This document shows positions 1 to 9,647 of a stretch of DNA of 64,000 nucleotides, in pieces. Source of the DNA: Neofusicoccum parvum (lineage: Eukaryota; Ascomycota; Dothideomycetes; Botryosphaeriales; Botryosphaeriaceae); NCBI GenBank assembly GCA_020912385.1, contig CP087208.1:1-64000 (forward strand), read 5' to 3'. Position 1 is the first letter of the stretch, and every line of letters starts with the position of its first letter. The position numbers and the translations under genes are program-made. Below the pieces are notes generated by a model. It made no database searches and was not told the origin of the DNA. It saw only the letters and a list, made by a program, of their open reading frames with translations.

Positions 1-123
1 CCTAACCCTAACCCTAACCCTAACCCTAACCCTAACCCTAACCCTAACCCTAACCCTAACCCTAACCCTAACCCTAACCCTAACCCTAACCCCTAACCCT
101 AACCCTAACCCTAACCCTAACCC
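1..123. repeat. Telomere repeat array (CCCTAA)n
   Basis: About twenty copies of CCCTAA read from base 1, with one CCCCTAA variant near position 90. The C-rich strand reads 5' to 3' from the end inward, as it does at a left chromosome end. The array stops at about 123, where degenerate subtelomeric sequence begins. The window therefore starts at, or inside, a true telomere rather than at an internal telomere-like patch. Confidence 0.97.
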
Positions 124-180
124 AAATTACTAACCCTCACCCTAATCTAAAATTACTAACCCTCACCCTAGTCTAAAATT
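124..180. repeat. Telomere-adjacent degenerate repeat (about 25 bp unit)
   Basis: Two or three copies of a unit of about 25 bp, roughly AAAATTACTAACCCTCACCC plus CTA. Each unit contains a mutated telomere hexamer. The same unit recurs at 2137-2270, at the outer edge of the second subtelomeric block, so it marks the telomere-side boundary of each block. Confidence 0.75.
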
Positions 181-869
181 ATCAACTCTTATTCTACTTT
201 TACTACCTCTATTTCTATTATATCTTTTACTTTCTTTCTATTTAATTTCTTCTCTTTTATACTCTTCTTCTTCTTCTTCTTCTACCTTCCTTTATTTAGT
301 TCTAGTTCTTCTAGTTCTTCTAAAATTCTACTTCTATTTCTAGTTCTAACTTTTAATTCTAGTTACTTCTACTTCTTTCTAGTTCTTCTAGTTCTTCTAG
401 TTCTTCTAATTTTATTTCTACTTCTACTTCTACTTCTACTTCTACTTCTACTTCTACTTCTACTTCTGGTTTTAACTCTAGTTTTAACTCTAGTTTTAAT
501 TCTAGTTCTAGCTTTAATTCTAGTTCTAGTTCTAGTTCTAGTTCTAGTTTTTTTTTAAAATCCATCTTTTACCTCTTCTATATATATTACTTAATATTCG
601 TATTTAATTCCACTCAATTCTATTTATATAGTAATACTTATCCAGCTATTATTATTTCTAAAATAAACTGGTACTTACTATTTATTTATTTGTTTATTTA
701 TTTATTCATTTATTCTTTTTAAATCCATCTTTCTTATTTATTTCTACCTACTCTTTTTCAACTATTACTTCTTTCTCTATTAGTTCTAAAATTTTACTAG
801 CTCTCTCTACCTACTAGCTAGTCCTATCCATCTATTTCCATTAGCTCTATTACTTTCCTACCCCTCTTC
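181..869. repeat. Pyrimidine-rich low-complexity block (TTCTAG/TTCTAC arrays)
   Basis: This block is dominated by C+T on the + strand, with runs of TTCTAG, TTCTAC and AGTTCTTCT at 300-560 and AT-rich sequence after that. It matches the block at about 2480-3128 in order and sequence, so it is the outer copy of a duplicated subtelomeric unit. Translating it gives only Glu/Leu/Lys or Leu/Val repeats, so it is not coding. Confidence 0.8.
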
Positions 870-1775
870 CTACTCCTCTATTAAGCTCTCCACCCTTCCT
901 GTCAGCCATAAAAACTCTCGAGCCAAGTTATTGCTCTCAAGCTCGTCCTTCCTCCATGCCTGTCCAAGATATCCTAGTAGTCTATCTTTATCTTCATCTC
1001 CATCTCCATCTCCATCTCCATCTCCATCCTCTACCGCTGCCGCCACTGCCGCCGCTACCACTCCTCCTACTACTTCCTTCTCTCCTAGCCGTAACAACCA
1101 CCTCTTCCACACCCTTTGATACCCGTGCTTGATCCCGTACAACGTACCAATCATCACCCCGAAGAACTGGCACTCGCTGCCCTGAACCTGCCGCCACCCC
1201 TGCCTACCATTACTCTCCCACCTGTTGCAGATTGCCTGTGGTACCCCGCAGCGAAAGCAGCCCGAGTACCTCTCAAACCTGATTCTTCCCTGCATCTCGC
1301 GCCTCTCCCCATCTGCCTGCCTACCCCGCTCTGTTGGACAGTGGCTAACACTGTGCTGGTCTTCCCTACCCGCTGCCTTGCACACTAAACACACCCTCTT
1401 CCACCTCTGCAGCTTTCTCTGAAGCAGTTCTGCATCTGTATACACCTATTATGTCTGCCTGGCCTGCCTTACCCTTATTCCTACCTGCTGCTGCTGCTGC
1501 TGCCTTCGAAACTCCTACCTGTCTAATTCTCTTTATTACGTACTCTGCTCTTCCTTCCAACTTCCCTGCCGACTTTCCTGCTGATTTTCCTGCTGTATTC
1601 TCTACTGCTCTTCTTGCTACGTCCTCTGCTGCTCTCTTTACTACTGCTCCTACTACTACTGCTGCTTTCTTTACTGCTCCCTTTGCTGCTACTGCTCCTA
1701 CTGCCACTACTGCTTTCTTTACTACTCCCTTTGCTGCGTCCTCTCCTGCTCTCTTTGCTGCTGCTGCTGCTCCCT

Positions 1776-1807
<32 letters not shown>

Positions 1808-2136
1808 AGTAGTGCTCCCTCTGCTGCTACTGCTACTGGTGCTCCCTCTACTGCTCCCTCTGCTACTCCCTCTACTACGTCCTCTCCTACTCCCTTTCCT
1901 ACTGTAGTTGCTGCTGCTCCCTCTGCTACATCCTCTCCTACTCCCTTTGCTATTACTGCTGCTAGTGCTTCCTCTACTACTAGTCCTGCTGCTATCCTAG
2001 CTGCTACTACTACCATCGTTGCCCTAAGCTGCTGCCAGTCCTACTACTATCCTGGCTACTACTACTACTGCTGCTGCCGCTGCTGCCGCCACTGCTGCCA
2101 CCGCCACTACCACCACTACCACTATATACATCACCC
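870..2136 (-). pseudogene. Truncated, mutated 3' copy of the telomere-linked helicase gene
   Basis: On the minus strand, positions 1445-870 encode 191 residues nearly identical to the C-terminal zinc-finger region of the intact helicase at 3129-8819. Shared motifs include CLVCKAAGREDQHS and YSGCFRCGVPQAICNRW. Upstream of this (1446-2136) is the CTG-rich stretch that corresponds to the Gln-rich region of the intact gene. The intact copy reads CAA CAG at the matching place, while this copy reads TAA TAG (1446-1451, minus strand), which is a RIP-type change. The RecQ motor and everything upstream of it are missing; the copy ends in telomere-like repeats at about 2137. It cannot make the helicase. 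Confidence 0.85.
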
Positions 2137-2275
2137 TCACTCTACTCAAAATTACTAACCCTCACCCTACTCAAAATTACTAACCCTTACCCTACTTAAA
2201 ATTGCTAACCCTCATCCTACTTAAAATTACTATCCCTCACCCTACTCTTACTAACTGTTAAAAACTCCTATATTA
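2137..2275. repeat. Internal copy of the telomere-adjacent repeat
   Basis: Five or so degenerate units resembling AATTACTAACCCTCACCC plus CTACTCAA, the same unit as at 124-180 beside the telomere. Its place between the two subtelomeric blocks suggests that this point was once the chromosome-end side of the inner block, and that the outer block was added later. Confidence 0.7.
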
Positions 2276-3128
2276 AATTATTACTCTCTACTTTTAAATC
2301 TATTATTCTTCTTCTAGTTCTTTTAGTTCTAGTTTTAGTTCTACCTCTAGTTTTAACTCTAGTTCTAGTTCTAGTTCTAGTTCTAGTTCTAGTTCTAGTT
2401 CTAGTTCTAGTTCTAGTCTTAGTTTCTAATTCTAGTTTTAGTTCTAGTTCTTCTAATTCTAGTTCTACTTCTTCTAGTTCCTTCTAGTTTTTTTTTTTTT
2501 TTTTTTTTTTTCTTTTTTAATTCTTCTAGTTCTTCTAGTTCCTTTAGTTCTACCTCTAGTTCTAGTCTTAATTTCTAATTCTAGTTTTAGTTTTAGTCCT
2601 TCTAATTCTTTTTTAATTCTTTTAGTTCTTCTAGTTCTTTTAATTCTAGTTCTACTTCTTCTAGTCCTTCTAGTTTTTTTTATTTTTTTTTTTTTTGTTT
2701 TTTTTAATTCTTCTAGTTCTTCTAGTTCTTCTAGTTCTTCTAGTTCTTCTAGTTCTTCTAGTTCTTCTAGTTCTTCTAGTTCTTCTAGTTCTTCTAGTTC
2801 TTCTAGTTCTTCTAATTCTACTTCTACTTCTAGTTTTAATTCAAGTTTTAATTCTAGTTCTACCTCTAGTTTCAACTCTAGTTTTAATTCTAGTCCTAGC
2901 TTTAATTCTAGTTCTAGTTCTTTTAAATCCATCTTTCACCTCTTTTATATATCACTTTATATCTGTATTCAATTCCATTTAATTCTACTCATATAGTACA
3001 TCCAGTTATTATTATTCCTAAAAATCTATCTTTCTTGTTTATTCCCACTCTTTTCAACTATTACTCCTCTATTAGTTCCATCTTACTAGCTCTACCTACT
3101 AGCTAGCCCTATCTATCTATTAGCTTTA
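2276..3128. repeat. Pyrimidine-rich low-complexity block, inner copy
   Basis: Arrays of TTCTAG (2336-2420), AGTTCTTCT (about 2704-2815) and T-runs, followed by AT-rich sequence that matches 560-869. It lies directly downstream of the intact helicase stop codon. Almost all purines are on the minus strand across about 600 bp, a strong strand asymmetry. Confidence 0.8.
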
Positions 3129-6100
3129 TTATCTCCCTACTCCTCTCTCCTCTATTAAGCTCTCCACCCTTCCTATCAGCCATAAAAACTCCCGAGCCAA
3201 GTTATTACTCTCGAGCTCGTCCTTCCTCCATACCTGTCTAAGATATCCTAGCAGTCTATCTTTATCTTCATCTCTATCCTCTACCGCCGCCGCCGCTACT
3301 CCCGCTCCTACTACTTCCTCTCCTAGCCGTAATAACCACCTCTTCCACACCGTCTTATACCCGTGCTTGATCCCGTATAATATACCAATCATCACCCCGA
3401 AGAACTGGCACTCGCTGCCATGAACCTGCCGCCACCCCTGCCTACCATTACTCTCCCACCTGTTGCAGATTGCCTGTGGTACCCCGCAGCGAAAGCAGCC
3501 CGAGTACCTCTCAAACCTGATTCTTCCCTGCATCTCGCGCCTCTCCCCATCCGCCTGCCTACCCCGCTCTGTTGGACAGTGGCTAACACTGTGCTGGTCT
3601 TCCCTGCCCGCTGCCTTGCACACCAAACACACCCCCTTCCACCTCTGCAGCTTTCTCTGAAGCAGTTCTGCATCCGCATACACCTGTTGTGTCTGCCTGG
3701 CCTGCCTTACCCTTATTCCTACCTGCTGCTGCTGCTGCCTTTGAAACTCCTGCCTATCTAATTCTCTTTGTTGCGCACTCTGCTCTTCCTCCTGCTGTCT
3801 TTCCTGCCGACTTTCCTGCCGACTTTCCCGCTGATTTTCCTGCTGCTTCTCTCTTTGCTGCTGTCGTATCCTCTGCTGCTGCTCTCTTTGCTGCTGATTT
3901 TCCTGCTGCCGCATCCTCTGCTGCTGCTCTCTTTGCTGCTGCTCCCTCCACTGCTGCCCCTGCTGCCGCTGCTGGTACTGGTCTACCCTCTGTTCTTCCT
4001 CTACCTCCCTGTCTACCTCTTCCACCTCATCTACCTCTTCCACCTCATCTACCTCCTCTACCTCCTCCTCCTCATTATTATCATCATTATCATCATCCGT
4101 GATCTCTCGCCTAGACTCCCTGCTCCTTCTACAAAAATCACACTTTTCTTCCCCCTCCTCCTGCCTGCATTCTATCCGCCTAAAACTACCATCTAAAAAC
4201 TCGTCCATCACCGTTCTCCTACACAGTCCCCCATCCAGATACTGCCTTACCAGCCGGTCATCGCTCTTCTCCCCCCCCTGAACCATCACTGCTCTGCTGG
4301 CCAGTCCATCCCTTCCCGCCCTGCCGCTCTCCTGCGCGTAGTCCAGAAAATCCCGCGGCTCATCCGTGTGGATGATGAGCCTGATGCCTGGAATGTCAAT
4401 CCCCATGCCCAGCGCGCTGGTGGCCACCACTACACGCACCACTCCCGCCTTGAAGTCCTCTAGCACCTCCTTCTTCCTAGCTTCTGACATCTTGCTGTAA
4501 AATGCCTCGCACTGGAACAGCCCTGCGTCCACCAAGCTCTTCACCCTGGTCACTGTGTTGCAGTAGATGACCACCTTTCCTTCCACCGTTGCCTGTAGTT
4601 CCTCTTCCACCATCTCTTCTATTTTCCTATTCTGCGCCTCCTTCCCTCCTTGTCTTCCTCGCCATCCTCCCCCTCTCCCTCCTCCCCCTCCTCTCCCTCC
4701 TCTCCCTCCTCTCCCTCCTCTCCCTCCTCTCCCTCCTCTCCCTCCTCCATTCTCCACCTCCACCTCCAACTCCACCCCCACCACCTGGTAGCTGATGTTT
4801 CTGCGGGTGGTGACCGCCCTGAACACCACCACCTCGGCCGCAGTCCAGCCCATCCTGCGCCACAGCTCCGCCTCTTTGCTGGGTGGCAGCGTCGCTGTGA
4901 GCAGAACCATCTGCGTTTCTGCCGCCATGAGCTTCCCCAGCTGCTGCAGCTGCTTGCGGAAGTCCACCTGGTCGTTCAGCACCACGTGGCACTCGTCGAT
5001 GATGATCCTGTCCAGCTGCCTCATCGCCCTGAGCCGGTTCAAAAACGTCATGAACTCGTCGCTCAGTGCTGCCTCTGGCGTGACCAGCACGATGGACTCC
5101 GCGTCTGGTGGCCGCCTCGCCTCCCATTCTGCACAGCTGATGCCCAGCTTGCTGCAGCGCTCTTTCATGTCCGCTCGCAGCGCGATGAGCGGTACCACCA
5201 CCACCGTTGTTCCTCCTGGCTCCGTCCAAGCCGGCAGCATGAACAAGATGCTTTTCCCAGCCCCAGTCGGCATCACTGCCACCACCGGGCTCACTCCAGC
5301 CTGGATGGCGGTCACCGCCTCTTCCTGGATGCTGCGGAACTCGGCTTCCTTTCCCATCAATCTTTGCAGCTGCTCCTTCACGTTGGCCCTCTTCAGCCTT
5401 GCCCAGCGGTCCAGCCGCTCCTCGTCAGCGTCATCCTCAAACGGGCAGCGCTTCCTCTTCCTGGAAGCAGCCGGTTCCTGGCTTTTAAATGCCGACTGGA
5501 AGCCCAAGAAGCGGTGCCAGTCGGTACTGGAAGCACGGAACAGCAGCCTCTTCTCCGCCACCACACCTGCCTGCTCCATCATCCCACGCGCGTAGATCAA
5601 GCCTGCAGTGTGGGAAGTATGTCCTGCCTGGGCGTCTGCAATGGCTGCTGCTGCCCGGTCTTCTCCCACCTCCATCTGCTGCTGCTCCTGCTCATTCCCA
5701 TTCTCTCCCCCCTCCTCGTCTACCCTGAACGCGCTGGAGCCGCGCATGAACCGCCTGCTGATGCCGATAGCGACGTCCCTGTACGCCCTGACCGTCAGCT
5801 CCTGGCCTAAGCCGATCCTGCTCTCCTTCTTCATCGCCTCCCTCATGCGCTCCGTCGTCCACCTCTTCTCCCCCGCCTCCGCCGGCCACATGTGGGCTGA
5901 GATCTGCTCGCTCCCACGTACTGCTGCCAGCATGCGCTGGTGGAATGGCAAGACTAGCCATAGATACCACACCACCAGCTCGCCCACCTCCCTGGGCAGA
6001 TACCTGTGGATCACCTTGACATCCCCGGACATGGCGTAGCCCTTGTGGTAGCGCGTGACGAACACAACCAGCCCATCCTCCACGAAGATGTTGCGGTGCC

Positions 6101-8502
6101 CTCCCTTGGCCGTATTGCTATGCCTGATGCTGAGAATCTCCGGCCCTCTTGCCGGCTGTCCACCGGTAATGTGCATCAGCAGTAGCAGCTTCTCCCTAAA
6201 CTCGGCCACCTGCGCTGCATATGCATCTACCGCCTGCCTGCTGATACCTGAGCTCGCGTTTTCCCTGGTGAACCTCTTCCTCGCAGCAGTGATTCCCATG
6301 ATCCTGTTGAACAACCAAGTGTTCCCGTCTGCTGGCAGCCTGGTGCGCTGGTCCTGCAGAAAGCTCCACCCTCTGCGCTCCTCAGCTGGGTTGTCCCTGA
6401 TGGAATGCCACGGCACTGCTGGCACGTCCATTTCCCTATGCTCTTTCTTGTGGCTGCTGTAGCCGCCAAACAGCAGCTCCTGGAGCAGCAGCTGGCGAGT
6501 GTCGTTCAGCAAGCCGTGCACCATGCCCCTGAACTTGGCCATGGTGAACTGGATGCCCTGGTACAGCAGCTGCTCCCGCCCATTCCATCCCACATGGCCC
6601 TTGGTGGTGGTGTTGTAGTGGATCTTCATCCCGTAAGTGCGCAGATCCAGTATCCACTGCATGGGACTGTGGCTGCCTCGGATCATGAAGCTGTCCATCA
6701 TCTTGGTCACCAGCTCTAAGCAGCTCATCTTCATCTGGCTGCGCTGGCTGCGCTGGCTGCGCTGGCTGCGCTGGCTGCGCTGGCTGCGCCCACTGCTGTC
6801 CCTGGCGCTGCCCTGGCCGCTGTTCCTGCTGCTGCCCTGGCCGCTGCTGGTCCTGCTGCTGGCGCTATCCTGGCCACTGCTGTCCTGGCCACTGCTGCTC
6901 TGGCCGGCGCTGCCCTGGCTGCTACTGCTCCTGCCGCCCTGGCTGCGCCCGCTGCGCCCACTGCTGTCCCTGGCGCTGCCCTGGCCGCTGTTCCTGCTGC
7001 TGTCCTGGCCACTGCTGCTCTGGCCGGCGCTGCCCTGGCCGGCGCTGCCCTGGCCGGCGCTGCTCCTGCCGCCCTGGCTGCTGCTGCTCCTGCCGCCCTG
7101 GCTGCTACTGCTGCTGCTACTGCTGCTGCCGCCAGCATCGCCTCCACCATAACCGCCAGCGCCGTCCTCCTCCTCCTCCTCCTCCTCCTCCTCCTCCTCC
7201 TCCTCCTCCTCCTTCTCAAAGTCCCATGCGCTGCCCCCACTGCTAAACTCCTCCCTACCATCCTCCTCCCCTTCTGCTGCTGCTGCTGCTGCTGCTGCTG
7301 GACCCGCCATCTCCAGCGCCTTCTGCACCACCATGAAGCGCCCCACCTTGATGATGGCCGACAGAATCGCCGTGTACAGACCCGGCTCCCTCCAGCCGGT
7401 GGGCGTGACCCCCTGCACCGCCAGAGCGCAGACCAGAGCGCTGTCGTACTCGCGCTGCGTGATCCTCTGGTTCAGCAGTTCAATGCAAAAGTCCAAGCAC
7501 GCCTTCTGGATCCCGGACAGCTTTGGTGGCAGCTGCTGCTGCTGCTGCTCTTCTAAACCAGCTCCTTCTTCTTCTTCATTATCATCATCATCATCACCAT
7601 CACTTCTTCCTCCCTCTTCTTCCTCGCTTTCTTCTTTATCTCTTCCTCCCCCTTTCCCTTCTTCTTGCTTCTTTACAGCTTGCTCTGCCTCCTCCATCAG
7701 CCTGGTGAATGCCCTGGACTGCCTGCGGGTGAACCTGTACTCTGGGCTTCTCCAGTCATGCTCCTGCTGCGTCCTGACGAAGAACATCAGCACCTGCTTC
7801 CACGCCCTCGACCTGTCCGCGACCGCGTTTTCCTCCATGTACGGCTGCAGCGGGTGGTACCGGTTCTGGTGCTTCTCCGTCCTCATCAGCTCCATGCGGA
7901 TGAATATGCCGACCTGCTGGGTCACCGCCTGCTGGCCGATGCGCGCAACCTCGTCCATGGCTTTCCAGATGGCCGCTGCCGCCGGCTCCTCCTCCTCCTC
8001 TGGCCTGTCCGGGTTGGCGTTGGGCTCCTCAACCGACGCTAGCAGATCGTCGCGGTCCAGCCGCGCCAGATACGGCAGCCACTGCGTCCTGTCCAGCCAC
8101 GGGCTGACCTCGTCCTTCTCTCCTTCCTCGATGGTGGCCCGGGCCCGCTTCTCCAGCTCCTCCCAGTTCTGGTTCGCCTTGTTCCACGCCTGCTGCCACA
8201 GCTGCTCCCCTCCTCCCTCCCCTCTCTCCCCTCCCTCCTGGGCGGGCTGCGCCTGGTCCTCCTGCTGCGCTTGCTCCTCTGGCTGGCACACTTCAAAGTA
8301 CTGCGAGCCGTGGAAGGTGGGGAAGAAGCGCTGGCAGTAGACCTGCTTTACCGCCTCTTGGAACCTCTTATTCAACCCCTCTTCCACCATCCTGCTCTGC
8401 CGGCCTTTGCCTCCTCCAATCGACCATCCGTGCTCGGTGCGCCAGTGCTCTTTCATCATCCTTTCATTCCTGCAGACGTACTGGCAGCTGCTACTATTAC
8501 TG

Positions 8503-8548
<46 letters not shown>

Positions 8549-8819
8549 GGTCCTTCTGGCACAGCAGCCCGTCCTTGAACAGTGGCAGCTCTGTGACGGG
8601 CCGTTGCACCCGGGCTGGCACTTCCAGCTCGCTCGAGAATGCAATCAAGCCATGCCAGCTTCTAACCTCACCACCGACCAGCTCCGCCTGCTTCCGGCCC
8701 ATCCGGTGGTGTTTCCCCCGCAGATGGCCTTCCACCTGGTCCGGCCAGACGGCGTGCCGGCACTCCCTGCAGATCGCGAGCCGGTATTCCGCCTGGTGAT
8801 AAAAGTACGCTGTCGCCAT
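3129..8819 (-). CDS. Telomere-linked RecQ-like helicase with OrsD-type zinc fingers and an embedded tyrosine-recombinase-like domain
   Basis: One open frame of 1896 aa, starting at ATG 8819. An N-terminal OrsD/DUF3505-type zinc-finger region (C17, C20, H32, H37) is followed by a second finger interrupted by poly-Ser (about 85-131). Residues 560-730 are Ser/Gly/Gln and poly-Glu repeats. Residues 880-1080 carry tyrosine-recombinase landmarks: R891 (QPARGPEIL), K926, R1011xxR1014 (VRAYRDVA) and H1067 to Y1076 (HTSHTAGLIYAR). The RecQ motor follows: Walker A TGAGKS (about 1185-1190), DECH (about 1274), motif VI QESGRAGRDG (about 1498), then a RecQ-type Cys cluster ending CDFC. The C terminus is Gln-rich with two further zinc motifs (from C1731). 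Telomere-linked helicases are known fungal subtelomeric genes; their cellular role is unsettled. Unlike its outer truncated copy, this frame has no stops. DNA recombination or telomere maintenance activity is inferred from motifs only. Confidence 0.9.
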
Positions 8820-9120
8820 TTGGTGCGCTAGCTAGTATTGTCTTGCTAATACTGAAAGTTGCTAGAGAGAATGATGCTGGTGTGAGAAAGCTCGTAAATG
8901 CTGCTGCTACTACTACTGCTACCGCCGCTGCTGCCGCCGCCGCCGCACGGATCACCCTTACCCCATCAAAAAACCTCAACCCTAACCCTACTCTTACCCC
9001 AAGTGGCTGGTTTTCTCACGACGCAGCGGTCGGATTTTAAGGTGGCTCATATAAAAAGTGGTCGCAGAGCCACGCTTGGAAATCTGACCGAGTGTAGACT
9101 CGATCCGAGCACCTCGCTCC

Positions 9121-9148
9121 AAATCCAGTGCGGTAAATCCAGTGCGGT
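9121..9148. repeat. Tandem 14-mer iterons upstream of helicase
   Basis: AAATCCAGTGCGGT occurs twice head to tail, and a third related copy, AAATCCAGCGCGGT, forms the left arm of the palindrome at 9189. In the relic at 38137-38412 two degenerate 14-mers sit at the matching place with the same 14-bp spacing. This layout resembles a binding site for an oligomeric protein; the binder is unknown. Confidence 0.55.
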
Positions 9149-9188
9149 GCGCGTCCAGCCCACCCGACGATTCTTTCCCACACAATCT

Positions 9189-9214
9189 AAATCCAGCGCG
9201 GTCGCGCTGGATTT
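9189..9214. promoter_or_regulatory. 26-bp near-perfect palindrome
   Basis: Twelve-base arms (AAATCCAGCGCG and its complement) flank a central GT. The same palindrome with 11-base arms occurs at 38371-38394 in the relic upstream region; there an arm base changes from A to G and its partner from T to C. It may be a protein-binding or recombination site; no function is shown. Confidence 0.5.
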
Positions 9215-9231
9215 GCGTCTTTCGGTTAGGG

Positions 9232-9647
9232 TTTACCTTGAGTGGGTACAAGGTAGGGGGAGAGAACAAGTGTGAACGAATACACGTGACTGAGCACTGC
9301 GTGCGAAGGCCGTGTTACTAATCAATGGTGTAGATTGATTATTGAAGTTGACCACGAAGGTCAAAGCTATACTAAGGAGTGTAGTTTATATACGTAGGAG
9401 AGTTCTATACAATCTATGCGCTCAATAGTCGTATCCTGCTCAGAGGCGCGTGGTCTTCTTGAGCGGTTGTCATGACCGAGCAGGATGGCTCAGTAGGTGG
9501 GATCCGCTCAGACAGCCTTGGCATTCTGAGCGGGTGGGTCTGGTTGAGCGCGAGGTCACGTGACCTCGGATCTTCATGACCCCGACTTCTGTTATTCCGG
9601 CGGGGCTGATCCCTATCCTCAACCACCGTGGAGGCTGCGCCGTAACA
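9232..9647 (-). repeat. 3' LTR of G1
   Basis: About 416 bp, matching 16848-17263 without visible differences. It ends at TAACA (TGTTA on the element strand). It contains the 18-bp palindrome CGAGGTCACGTGACCTCG at 9551-9568, about 180 bp upstream of the antisense gene start at 9746. Confidence 0.9.
9551..9568. promoter_or_regulatory. CACGTG palindrome in G1 LTR
   Basis: A perfect 18-bp palindrome, CGAGGTCACGTGACCTCG, centred on the E-box CACGTG. The same site is in the 5' LTR (17167-17184), and the core is kept in the diverged LTR at 21161-21575. Fungal bHLH factors such as Cbf1 bind TCACGTGA-type sites, so a role in LTR transcription is plausible but inferred. Confidence 0.5.

Larger units (their letters stand above)
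8820..9226. other. Helicase upstream region with iterated sites
   Basis: Non-coding stretch upstream of the helicase start. It holds a short internal telomere patch (about 8979-8990), an ATATAAAAAG motif near 9050, two perfect tandem 14-mers (9121-9148) and a 26-bp palindrome (9189-9214). A decayed homologue of 8945-9231 lies at 38137-38412. The region ends where retrotransposon G1 begins. Confidence 0.7.

Noticed and set aside
1451..2982. Several + strand ORFs rich in Leu, Ala/Ser/Thr or Val that look like membrane proteins
   Set aside because: They are translations of CTG, CTT and TTCTAG repeats; no start context, no family motifs, and they overlap helicase pseudogene sequence.
4650..5810. 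386-codon + strand open frame opposite the helicase
   Set aside because: It is antisense to the conserved RecQ motor; its translation is low-complexity Ser/Pro/His with no domain. It is a shadow of the GC-rich helicase codons.
6637..7261. Leu/Pro-rich (+) and Arg/Ala-rich (-) frames in the helicase middle
   Set aside because: Alternative frames of the Ser/Gly/Gln and poly-Glu repeat region of the helicase.
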